Shown one piece after another: positions 1 through 10,447 of a DNA stretch of 64,000 nucleotides. This DNA is from Chionis minor (Eukaryota; Chordata; Aves; Charadriiformes; Chionididae): assembly GCA_013398295.1 (NCBI GenBank), contig VZSF01011137.1, forward strand, positions 507,716 to 571,715, given 5' to 3'. The stretch's first letter is position 1. Each line of letters starts with the position of its first letter. The position numbers and the translations under genes are program-made. The notes below the pieces were generated by a model. That model saw nothing but the letters and a program-made list of their open reading frames with translations. It was not told where the DNA came from and did no database searches.

Positions 1-830
1 CATGCAGAACAGCACTCAAGGTGCTTAATATTTTGTCTCTCTGGGACAATTTGCTGGAGACATCTTTTGAACTACAAATACAAAGCAGGAGAGACAGGGC
101 TCTCTTTGGCTGCATCGTTCTTCATTTTAATGAGGAAAAAATGTCACACAGAGCAGTGTGAATTTGAAATATTATAATATGCCTCAGTTTTATGTCAGAG
201 TAAGTATGTTTCTTAAACGAGCCCTAATGACTCTAAATTCTAGACCTTGTTGACAAGACATCTGCTTACTTGGCCTGTGGTTTCTGTCGCATCTATAAGC
301 TCATTATCATATATATTAAAAGAAACCTATTAAAATATTTGCATTTTAAAATGAATGATAACCCCCCCCTACCCATCTTTCAGAAACTTGTTCTTTTTGT
401 CGTGCAAAACATTCCACTAGGGAGAGGGAAATATTTCAGTTATTTTCAAACCGTTTAACATTCGGATAATTCTTATAATTACTTTTCTCTTTAATTGTTA
501 AAGCTGGAAGGCTTATATAATATTACTTTTAAAATTCATAGCTCAATGTAAATAATCTTTTTCTGTACCCACAGACCTCTCAGCTGGAATGCTGACTATA
601 ACCCTAAGGGTGCTCATTCATTCTTTTGGTCTTATTTATTATTTTCTTCTCTCCTCATCAGTTTTCTATTATTCTCTTTCCTGCCTCTTCAGCTCTCTAG
701 CTGCACATGTAATGGGTAAAATGACACTCGAAGCCATGCTGGTTGTTTATTTAAACAAATCATATCGAGATGAAAAGAGCAGATGATTGCAAGGATATAA
801 CAAACCCGATCTAGAAGCTCATCAGGCTCT
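1..830. other. AT-rich unique sequence, no gene seen
   Basis: Unique AT-rich DNA with short homopolymer runs, such as a run of C near 363. The open frames are at most about 65 codons and show no domain or codon pattern, so I call none. No repeat family was recognised. Confidence 0.5.
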
Positions 831-959
831 CGAGAGGTCTTTCCATCTCAGAAAATCTCCCACCTGGACTTGTGGCGCGGCTCTTCAGCGTCAGCCCTTC
901 TGGCCTGGCGCAGAGTGTGGGAAGTTCCCCTTGTTTTGGCTGGCTGCGTCCGCTCCTGC

Positions 960-1290
960 GTTGTCACCGTGTGAGGACGGCCTGGATGAGTTCGGCGCTC
1001 AGCCCCGTCTCAGCTCTGCAGTTCCACTGAGGGCGAGGCGGTGGCTTGCGGGCTGCGGGCGGTTCTTTTGGCTCTCGTCCCGCGGTGGGAGTGCCAGGCG
1101 CGAGAAGCCCGTGGCGCTGTGTTCGGCACCTGAGGGGCTGCTGCCGTCCCGGGAACGCCGCGGCCCCGCGGGTGAGACGGGTGCTGCAGCCGGCGACGGG
1201 GAAAGAGCAGCTCAGAAGATTCAGCTGCTTTCTAGAACCTACGCGGCACAAGAGGCGTCCTCAGGGCAGGAGCTCAGCTAGTGGAAACTC
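960..1290. other. CpG-dense patch (CpG-island-like)
   Basis: The stretch 1021-1205 carries about 24 CpG dinucleotides by hand count, far above the flanking AT-rich DNA, and is strongly GC-rich. It has the composition of a vertebrate CpG island. I see no TATA box, no convincing first exon and no splice donor following an ATG, so promoter activity is not shown. The overlapping open frames on both strands here (up to 164 codons) are expected from GC-richness alone and are not called as genes. Confidence 0.45.
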
Positions 1291-2270
1291 GAGGGGAGAT
1301 GGATGGGCTCCATCGGCAAAACCCAGAAAGGGGGTCTCCTCTGAAGGCGCGCAGCAGTTCCTGTCACCTCTGCTGGAAGAGGTGGGTGGCTTGGGTGGCG
1401 AGGGTCTGTCAATGCACCCGCTATCACTAGCAGCCACTGTCACCACGCTGTGATCTTTATTTCAGGAGACAGGTTCCCCAGAAGGAAAAGCTGCAGCAAA
1501 ATTTAGATAAATTTACTCTGGAGTAGCACAGATTACTCTGAGAAGAGGCTTTCTTGGTGACAAGACTAGCAAGGAACAATTTTGGCACCTAAGGTTCTTG
1601 TACCTGACAAGGAGACATCTTTAGTGCCTGATACTCCTCTTCCAGTCTCCTCCCTTAAAAAAAAAAAGATCTTTACTGTGGCAGTTTCTTAAAACATCCG
1701 TAGTGCCTTCTCGGGCATTTAAACCGTTTTGTTGCATATTGAAAGCAGCTGTGTGGGGAAAGGAAACAGCTCCTGCTGCTCTCCAAAGCAGTATGTACAA
1801 CATCACAGCTGGAAAGAACATGTTCTGTGAACTTGACTTATCCTCTCTGCTGTGGGGTACCTCCTGCTCCCGCACTGCGGGGCCTGCACACGCACGTTTG
1901 AGGGCCTCATCCTGCCGGGTCCTGGACAAGGAGCGGAGGGAGGATGTGGTTAAAAGCCAACATCGGTTTGGGGATTGCTGACTCCTGCACATCCTCTGCT
2001 GCCTCGCAGGGGGAGGCACCAAGTAGAACGGAAGGAATCACTACAAATATTTGCCACCCACTGGTACTTGCAGTACCCAACAGGTTATTTCAGCATCACA
2101 GGTGTGACCTGTGCAGAGCAGAGCCTGGTGATGCCTCGCTGTCAACAGCGTGGCCTGTTTGTTCTGTTTCCTAACAGCTAGTGGAGGATGAACTTCCATG
2201 GCTTCCATTTTATGTTCCTCTTTTTTCCTCTCACTGCATTTTGTTGCCAATTTTAATGCACTGCCAACTT
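1290..2270. other. unique sequence, no gene seen
   Basis: Mixed composition with no recognised repeat. A 133-codon minus-strand frame (1621-2022) has no recognisable domain and is shadowed by plus-strand frames over the same bases. Confidence 0.4.
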
Positions 2271-2272
2271 CC

Positions 2273-2290
2273 TTTTTTTTTTTTTTTTTT
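2273..2290. repeat. poly-T tract (18 T)
   Basis: An uninterrupted run of T. Read on the minus strand it is a poly-A, so I checked for a retrocopy to its right. There is no AATAAA-type signal just before it and no intact coding frame, so it is best called a simple homopolymer. Confidence 0.8.
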
Positions 2291-4000
2291 CTCCTTTTAA
2301 TGGGCAGCTGCAGTCCCTGTTCTTAGGCTATCGAGTCCCTCATGTCACGGTCCTTACCTTGTTTTGGTCCTCAGTCCCTGTCTTGGGCAGGTTTGTGGAT
2401 AACTGAGGCAGAGGAACGGCGAGGTATGTGAGGAGGAGTTCGGTGTTTGTAGGCGAGGGAGTTCTTGCTGTCCTGCAGGGTGAGGAGTGAGTGTGTCCCA
2501 GAGGGAGCTCCGTTCCTCGCTCCTGGCCCCGGCTGCTGGTACAGTCTACTGGGGGATAAAAGCTGGGGAAGCTGCTTCCTGTTTCTCATCTGAGAAAATC
2601 TGGTTGTTGATTTAGGTGCCCAAACATCTAGTCCTGTGCTGAACATTAAATATTGACCTACGAACCCTTGAGCGTGCACGATGAGCGAGGTGGTTATTTT
2701 TGTGCAGGTAGTACTTGTGTGATGATCAGAAGCCCCTTGCGGTTGTTGCTGTACGAAGCCACGGTGAGATGTCCCTGTCCGGCCGTTCGACACAGCTGCA
2801 GCGTGGAGAGGTGGGAAGCTGTGCTGGAGCAGTGGGGGAGCTGAAGCACACAGGAGATGTTTCCCCCAGCGCCACAGGGGCAGCGCGCGGAGGGGCTGGG
2901 AACCTCCTCCCGCCAGTCCTGCCCGTGTCTTACTGACAAGGCTCCTGCCAGTCCTGCGTGCAAACGTACCTGACAGACAGACAGACATCGGTGCCAGTTA
3001 CCGATTAACAAAAAGAGCTGTTAAGCTTTATGAAGTGTTGGAGTATTTTATCTTTTCATGTCTGTTGTGGTGTCCTTCCCTCTCAGCAAGAGGGAGAAAG
3101 GGAGCAAGATCATCCGGATTGCAGCGTCCTTATTAATGAGAAGTTCAGCCAAGCGTGTGCCAGTTTTTCTGTCATTCTGTGCTGTGGTTATCTGCAGAAC
3201 AGGAATAGAAAACTAATATCTAATCTTTAAAGAGGGCTTTGGAAGATGACTTCAACCTTTACCCTGACCCAGCTGAACTCCGCTTAAATCCTAAAATGAT
3301 CGAAATAACTTTTGTTTCAAAGCTGGACATTAGTGTACCATGCTGGAACCATGCAGAGTAGCCAGTAGGAACTGGCTGGCAAAAGAGATTTTCACATAAA
3401 AACAAAACTGGAGAGCGTTTCCTTTTTGACTTTCTTTTTTTTTTTTCTTTTCCCTAATGCAGAAAGTGGAACTGTGCGTGTTGGAACAGAGGCAGCGAAG
3501 GTCGGGCGAGGAGGACTCTTCCTCCAATGCTAACAAGAAATGCAAACTCCTCCTTCAGTGGGGACTGAATTCTTTCCCATGTCATCGTGACTTCATGGGC
3601 TCCCAGGGAATGACTTGGATGTTGATTCTCGCTGAAACTTTTAGGAAAGAGAGTGGGAGGAGAGTGAGCAGCTCTGCTCTCCATCCATCCGTCCGTCGCG
3701 CCGGTGCCCTGGGAGCGGGAGAGCGCAGAGGGAGCGCCCAGCGCCCTCACGGGACTCGCGTGCTGCCTCTCGCCCTGGGAGTCAGCGGCACGTAGGACTC
3801 CCCAGGAGGTGTTTATGGCATCCATCTCCGGGGCAGCATGTGAATTAGCAAAAGGACCGTGTGTGTGCTGTCCTTGCTGTTAATTACCTTGCCATTGAAT
3901 AAAATAAAGCGATGTAAAATGGCCTTAGGAAATATTTAGACTAGCTGGAACATGAGGCCAGAGGTTTCTAATCTGCTTTATGATGGGTAGTCCCAGTAGT
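2291..4000. other. unique sequence with mid-GC frames, no gene seen
   Basis: Contains a 205-codon minus frame (2371-2988) that overlaps a 105-codon frame in another minus register and two plus frames. None shows a domain, signal peptide or conserved motif. A T-rich tract lies at 3431-3450. I see nothing that supports a gene. Confidence 0.4.
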
Positions 4001-4004
4001 GCTT

Positions 4005-4025
4005 GGGGGGGCGGGGGGGCAGGGA
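4005..4025 (+). repeat. G-run with G-quadruplex potential
   Basis: Two runs of seven G separated by a single C, followed two bases later by a run of three G. Four G-triplets with one-base or very short loops can be drawn on the plus strand. This is a sequence-level possibility only. Confidence 0.4.
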
Positions 4026-5035
4026 GCAGTTCTTTCTTTTTTTGGCTATAATATGGCTAGAAAGTTTTCAGAGTACAAACTAGCTGGAAACTTCCAGCTC
4101 CTCCCCACGTGCAGGGCAGCTGCAGTCGCTCCCCGGCGCGTGCCCAGCGCTGTGGCAGCCTCTCGCTGTGGGGAGAAGAGAAGGAAGTTTCCTGCGGAAG
4201 CGCGACCACGCATTGTCCCTCTCTAGGTTTTTCTGGTAATGAATGTATGTTGCAGCTGCTTTTTTCTTTATCATCCATGAAGTTTAATTATTCACAACCA
4301 ATTTCATTCTAAAGAGGTCTCTCATGTACATTTCAAAAATAGAACATATTTAAATTAAAGTGAAATCTTCTTTAATTTATACAAGGGTTAGTGCTTCTGC
4401 TCCTAAGAGATGTCTTTGAGTTGCTGTGAGAAGGTTACCTTGTACCTTCTGACGTACACCTTTGTCTGACGGCTGCTCCCCCTCAAAGCCACTCTTTCCA
4501 GCTCAGTAATTTCAGTGTACAAATAACATGCTTTGAAAATACTGTCTTTTTATGACTTCTTTTTTTTTTTTTTTCCAATTCTGAGGTCTTTATCTGATGA
4601 AGTTGCTGAACGTATAGACAAGAACTTCAGTAGCAAAATAATCTTTCCCATTACACTGAACTTCTCCAGAGCCCTTGTAGATCATAAAAAATAATTCCAA
4701 ATTCTAAAATACATTAGAACTAAGTATGTGAAGTGCCAGGACTTCAATTTTAAATGCCTAAGGTCAAGGGGGAAGGGGTCTGCCGAGTAATACAAGGCAG
4801 CATTTTGCCACTCAGAACTGCTGAAACATTGACAGTGCAGAATGTCAGTCAGTCCCTTTCCTCCTCCAGTCTTTTCTCCTTCTCTTTTTCCATCAGCAGT
4901 GCTGTTTTTAACTAATTATCTTCAGAGCGCAGTGATTAAAAAGGCTTTCTTGTGAGCAGTATGAAGACACTACCATCCTTCACGCTACCCCCTGAACATC
5001 AGCAGTGATCATCCCTATAAAAATGTGCACATTTT
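4026..5035. other. unique sequence, no gene seen
   Basis: Mostly AT-rich, with a 15-base T run at 4560-4574. No recognisable repeat family or coding exon was found. Confidence 0.4.
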
Positions 5036-5533
5036 GTTAAATGCTGTCATTTATTTCAATGCATTTATTGCCATAAAACATCAATGATGGTTTAATTAAG
5101 AGCTTAAATTTTTTATACTGCAAAGTAGAAATATTTATGAAGGAACTTGTCAGAGACAGAATATTAAAACAAAACAGGTGTTTTTGCAGAAACACAAATA
5201 AAATGTCTACCAGTAAACATTAAAAAAATCAATTATTAATCATGGTTCTTTTCATTCCTATTGAATTGCCTTCCAAAGATTTTGTGTCCGACGAAGTCTA
5301 TAGCTCTACAATATTGTCTCATCCCACCACTTGGTCTTCCTGTGTGCATCCTGGAGTACAGCCGGATTGATTAGTTGCTTCTTCAGAGAAAATCTTGGGA
5401 CCAAACTAGGTAAAGGTTGTAAACGAATGGGGCCAAGTGTTTGAATTCCTTCTGAAGTGCTTTGTTGGAAGAGATGTCTTTGCCATTTTCTTGATATAGG
5501 CAAATTTTCACTCTTGATGTTAGTATTTGCTCG
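5036..5533 (-). other. candidate 3'-terminal exon with 3' UTR (unproven)
   Basis: On the minus strand an open frame of about 76 codons runs from 5533 to the stop at 5306. It follows a possible acceptor (a CAG ending at 5534, weak pyrimidine tract). The tail is hydrophilic and ends in KTKWWDETIL. Downstream is AT-rich DNA with two AATAAA hexamers (minus strand, at 5064-5069 and 5050-5055), followed by a TG/T-rich stretch, as in a vertebrate 3' UTR. Against this, the frame is short, the other two frames are also partly open, and I recognise no family. It could be a decayed retrocopy or chance. No partner exon is proven. Confidence 0.17.
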
Positions 5534-6755
5534 CTGTTGTTGACACCAAACCCAGGAACTTCGTTATGACCCCTTTGGTGGCCTGCAAAATGGCACGATG
5601 CGCTCTAGCTTTGGCTCTCGTTTCCATCGTTAGAACAGAGTTGGTCTGTCACCAGAGATACCTTGGGCGTCTTGCCCAGTCCAGGTGGGAGATGTCTGGG
5701 AGGCTGGAGTGGGAGGTGGGGCTGCAAGGTCGTCCCTTGGTGAGGCAGACTCTGCCCGGTGCTTCATCTCTGCTGAAGTCTCCCCTCCCCTCTCCCCCCC
5801 TCGCAGGTGGTGGCAGATCCTTCAGTGATCAGCACTAGCTTTAGTTTTATGTCAATGTCTAAAAGTTTCTAGGCCTTTGACTTACTGTAGGTTTCCTTCA
5901 GCTCAGTCCCTTTCTGGTGATACTGTGCTAAAGTTTGCCCCCCACTGCCTGTTAGAAACACCAGGGTTTTATTACAGCAAGCTATAAATTACATATTATT
6001 TATGGCTCGCTCACATATATTATGGAAAAATGTTGCTATTGGCTCCACTGAAAGAATGACTGGGTTGTAACAGGATTCACGTTACAAAATCTCTGCTGTA
6101 TTTTTGGAGAGAAAAACTGTGTTTAGTTTTCTTCCAGGTGTCTGGTTATGCCTGGGCTGTTGCGGACGGAGCCTACCTCTGCACCGGGTATTTAGCACAT
6201 AGTGCCACCAGCTGTGCTGAAGTTGTCTGAGTCACAGTAGGGGGCAATAAGGGAAAAATGCAATCATGGTAATTAGCAGGAGGGAGAGAGGGTTTCGTTT
6301 CTGTATCTCGTATAGAGATGGATAAGAACATATTCCTGGGCAGCGCAGACTTCCCTTGGTGAAGAGAAGTGTCCTGGAGGAAGGAGCTCCGTGTCGGTGA
6401 CAGCAGGAAGAGGGGTCAGGCGGGGGCTGTTCCCCAGGGGCGAGCAGGGACCCAGAACCAGCAGGAGCCCCCCAGGAGCCCCCCAGGTGTTTGCCATCCC
6501 CTGTAACAAGCCCTGATTGGGGGGAGGTGCCTGGGGCAGAGGGGGCGTTTGGCAAGAGGTGTTGGGCTGAGGTGTCTGTACCAGCTCCAGCTGAGAAATC
6601 CTTTATAGTGTGGAAATCTGCTTCAGCCCAGTAGGAGTCAGCTACCCGTGCTGCTGGCTGTGAGGTGCAAGAGGGAAATGGAGTAACGTCAGAGCGGATG
6701 GCACGCATCTGCTTCACAAGAGGTGAGGAGAACAAAGGGGACAGCTTGTCTGGGA
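5534..6755. other. unique sequence, no gene seen
   Basis: Contains a C/T-rich stretch at 5777-5803 and a 12-base unit present twice in tandem at 6462-6486. A 205-codon minus frame (6232-6849) runs from the minisatellite into GC-rich DNA; its N-terminal part is only translated repeat, so it is not called. Confidence 0.4.
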
Positions 6756-6760
6756 GGGAA

Positions 6761-6881
6761 GTAAGAAGTATGTCTTCTGTAGAGTGTATGTAAGTAAGAA
6801 GTATGTCTTCTGTAAAGTATATGTAAGAAGTATGTCTTCTGTAAAGCATATGTATGTATGTAAGTAAGTAAGAAGTATGCC
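6761..6881. repeat. imperfect minisatellite, about 29-33 bp unit, 3-4 copies
   Basis: Three near-identical copies of a unit containing GAAGTATGTCTTCTGT start near 6764, 6797 and 6826, and a fourth degraded copy ends near 6881. The units are joined by variable numbers of GTAA or GTAT tetramers, so the array is a minisatellite with an embedded tetranucleotide microsatellite. All three minus frames stay open through it, which explains several overlapping frames that repeat the same peptide words. Confidence 0.85.
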
Positions 6882-8799
6882 TGCCCTTGGTGCGAGGGAG
6901 GCAGAGCCATGCTGGCCCTGGGGGGGTTGGTGTGCTAGAGGCAAGGGAATTGCTCCTGCCGTGGTGGCGACTCCCCCACCTGCAAAGGGGACGGTGGGGA
7001 GCGCTGGTGGCCTGGCCCAGTCAGGGGCTGAGCATGAATGTGGAGAAAGGGGCGTCTGCTCCTGCCTTGGTACCTGCTTGTGGAATGGAGCCTCCCTCGA
7101 GCATGGCCCCTGGCTTGATCTGGTCTTTGTCTTCTGCCCTTTATACAAAGCTAAAAACTGCAAGGTGAAACGCTTCTCTGAAGGCTTTACTCCTGGAGTT
7201 AAACTCTGTGACTTCCCCCCAAATGCCTTCTGAAACAGGAAGGCTGCGTTGGTAAACGAGCCTTTCCTGCACTTTCACACCAACAGCAGCGTTACTGGTG
7301 CGAAGCTCTGGATGGCAGGAAAATGCCCTCTCTTTCCCCGACCTCTTGTCCTGTTCCACTGTGATCAAGTGCCAAGTGACTTTGGTTCTCGCTCCAAACT
7401 CCTTATGGAGCTATTCGCATTTTTTCCAACAACTATTGTTAAACTCAGTGGGTGAACTTGGCTGGCAAAAGTCCTGTTGGTTGTAGTGGAGGCCAGATTC
7501 CACACATTGCTGTTTCTCTGTTAATTAGTGGGTTTATGTTTTTCCCCTTTCCAGCCTTCACAAACAATTGAAGGAGCTGCAGTGGGTGCCTCTCATGGTG
7601 TCTGCTGCTTAAGAGACTGAGGGGAAGGGATTAAATTGATTAAAACATGTTTATTCTTTGTGATGTAAATTTGATGACTTAATTTGAGGAACAAAATGGC
7701 AAGCGAGTTGGTCTGCCAGCTTTGCTGCTATATGAAAATAATGAGTGGCTCAAACACAGAGGGTTCCAGTGACTCGGACAGTGGAAACACGTTTGTTGGA
7801 GCTCTTTAATTAGAGGCTCAAAACTCTGTATCCATTGCTGGCTGCAATACTGATCCTGTCTTCATCTGATGTTAGCAAAGAAACTGGGCTATTGGTTAAG
7901 AATTTTGCCATCTTTGGAAAAGCAGAGCATAGTCCCTCTTAATTCTTCCTTCCAGGGAAGTTTTTACATTAATGCTGTGGAATTTTTCTTTTGCTAAGCT
8001 CTCCTGAACTTTGAAATTCTAGAAATACTAATCTTTCTCCTCTGTTTTAGTGCCCAAAACAAAGCTTTACTTGCTGTAAGGCACAGAGGGTAACTGGCGT
8101 GACTCAAAACACAGGGCAGAGCTCTGGTTTTGCTGGTGGGTGGGGAGGAAGGAGAAAAATTGCCCTTGTCTGAGCAGCCTCTGCCTGGTTAGAAATAAAA
8201 TACTGCATGGTTTCACCTGAAGTGTTCCCTTTAGCTTTTTTAACTATTCATTTTATTCATCTACGTCAAGTCAGCCAGTAAACTAATGTGTGAAAGTCAT
8301 GTGCCAGTTCAGAATCATTTATTCTATGGATAACAGGATCAGAACTCCCCCAGGATGGCATTAACCTTTGTATTGATGCAATTGAAGGGCCTCACGTGGT
8401 TTCTCGAGCGGCTCTGGGCTAGGTGTGAAGGAAGTGCAATGCAACACTTCATCTTGTAGCAGTGGAATTAATTAAGCAATGTTTTGGTAAGAGTAACGCG
8501 GCAAAGATGCTCAATCTGACACAATAAGTTAGTGTCTTATAATTACAGAATGTTATTCTGATTTTTCTTGCACCTTGCCTCTCCTAAACCTCAGAAGTTA
8601 CCGTACTGATAGCGTAGTCTCCTCTTCCTTCCCTCCCCAGTCAGCTGCTGTTCTAAATGCAGCTGGACTTTCAATTACCCATCAGCGCTCGCTTGACCAA
8701 CCTGAAGAATATTCTTTCTGGTCTTGTGACATTTTTGATCATGTCTTACTACATAATCAAATAGGAAAGTCTGTTGTGCAACACAAAGTATTGGACTCT
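6882..8799. other. unique sequence, no gene seen
   Basis: GC-richer to about 7.2 kb, then AT-rich. The stretch around 8220-8560 is AT-rich with several ATTA cores. The open frames are short and overlap on both strands. No repeat was recognised. Confidence 0.4.
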
Positions 8800-9330
8800 G
8801 AATGCCAGCAGCGGCCCCGTAGCGTTAGGGCGCTGCTGCCGGCGTGATGCCGGCCGAGCTGCCCGGGAAGCGGGGGCTGGAATGGGGAGATGGTTCCCAT
8901 GTGCCTGCAGCGCCGCTGCTCCCTCGGCCCCTCGCGTGTGCTGCAGAGGCCTGGGCTGGCGGCTGCGCCCGCGGGACCCTGCGCTGGGGTATGTTCTCTC
9001 CCTCAGAGCGCACCCGCTGTGAAGCGCCGTCTCTCGCGGGCGAGCGGTCCCACAGCCCCGCGTGGCTGTCCCCCACGCTGGTGTGATGGGGTGTGCTGCT
9101 TCTACAGAACATGGGGCGGAATCTAATTAGCCAGGAATTATCTAGCGAATAAATTGGCCGCAGCAATAGATTTACTGCTGGTAGTTCTAGTGTAGCATCA
9201 CCGCGTGCGCTGCGAAGGGCTGCGTGGAGCGACTGCCTTCCTCTGGGGAGCTGCTCCCGGGGCTGTCTCCCTGCTCTGCCCCGGCTGTGCCGCACCCCTG
9301 CGGCTCCCACAAAGCTCTTGCGCTGCTTCT
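8800..9330. other. CpG-dense patch (CpG-island-like)
   Basis: Dense CpG from the GCGGCCCCGTAGCG stretch near 8810 to about 9070 and again at 9200-9300, flanked on both sides by AT-rich DNA. Frames are open on both strands (169 codons on minus, 80 and 82 on plus), as expected for GC-rich DNA. No promoter element or first exon can be assigned. Confidence 0.45.
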
Positions 9331-10081
9331 CCAAGTTTGCTCTTTTTTTCTATTTTCTTCTTTTCAGTCCCCATTGACCTGCCTTCGTTCTTCTAAAGCT
9401 GAAGAATGTTTGTAGCCCTGGGGATATTTACATGTTGTCAGTAGAGTGTGCTCATCATACTTGGTGGGGCTTTTAATGAGGACTTTTAGGGGAAAAAAGA
9501 AAAAAAAAAACCCAACCCCAAACCACCCTCACTATTGTGTGTGATTTATAGTGTCAGAGGAGCTAATTAAAAATAATAGGGAGGAAACTGCCCAGAAGAG
9601 TGTAATTGGTATTGAATCCAAATGAAAAACTCAGTTTTGGCCTTTCTTCTACTTTCTCCTGAATTTTGGAGCTCTTATTTGATCATTGTGGGATGAAATT
9701 TATTTTATAATATGCCTAAGCTAGAACAGAGTCATCTGAGTGTAAGTTAAGTATAGAACTCCTGTGGCTTGTGTATCTATGTAACTGCAGCCTTTTCAAT
9801 GTGTGTTTAAAACTATTTGAATGCTTCTTTTTGAAGTTACGTACTTAAAAAAAATACAATTTTACCGTACTTTTTTGTTATTTTATAAGAAATCTAAATA
9901 TTATCTTAGGAAAACTTTCTACTCCTATATCATTAGCAATAGCTGCTCCGGATGTTCCTTGTTGGGATTCCTGTGTAATTTCACTGTTTGTTGTTGTACA
10001 CCTCCTGTGTTCCTCTGCATAAACTGCAAACAAGTGGTTTGTGGGCTGAAAAGAAGGCAGGGTTCCACTATCTTTACTTAC
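9331..10081. other. AT-rich unique sequence
   Basis: Contains an A/C-rich low-complexity tract at 9492-9528 and otherwise unique AT-rich DNA. No gene is supported. Confidence 0.4.
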
Positions 10082-10447
10082 AGTTCTGAGACTTGATTTT
10101 AGATGTTTTATGAACAGAGAAAACTATATTTACCAATGCTAGTAAAACACCCAGAGAAGCTCCCAGACACGTAGACGGTCTACCACAGGTTATAAATATC
10201 TGCCGAAGAGTTATTTTGGGAGAGAACAGTGTGGACTCCTCTGCAGTTGAATGAGAAAGTTCTTGTGGCCAATGGTAAATGATCCAGCTGGCATTTTGAT
10301 TACCTCTAGATGAGAGACTTGCATTGAAGGGTTTATTGTCGTTTAGGCAAGCTGTCCAAGTGCTTATGCCACATCCCCATGGAAAACAAAAGATGATGCA
10401 TATGCACTTTGGTTCTGATGGGTTTGCTGCTCCAGTGAATACATGTG
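10082..10447 (-). other. candidate internal exon, 366 nt, phase 1-1 (unproven)
   Basis: On the minus strand an open frame is bounded by good splice-like signals. The acceptor is a pyrimidine-rich tract (TTTCTTCTCC...) ending in CAG at 10448. The donor is GTAAGT at 10081-10076. The interval is 366 nt, a multiple of three, with the reading frame in phase 1 at both ends. The translation has 10 cysteines, two NAS-type N-glycosylation sequons, and a hydrophobic segment near its end that could span a membrane (LGASLGVLLALVNIVFSV). I recognise no family. With this much sequence, an open stretch of 122 codons next to splice-like sites can occur by chance. Confidence 0.18.

Noticed and set aside
2273..2600. 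Possible processed retrocopy ending in the 18-base poly-T tract
   Set aside because: No poly-A signal next to the tract, no coding remnant and no visible target-site duplication.
2371..2988. 205-codon minus-strand open frame
   Set aside because: GC-rich DNA with several other open frames on both strands over the same bases; no domain, no splice context, low-complexity composition.
6232..6849. 205-codon minus-strand open frame
   Set aside because: Its N-terminal third is a translation of the minisatellite and the remainder is GC-rich with overlapping frames.
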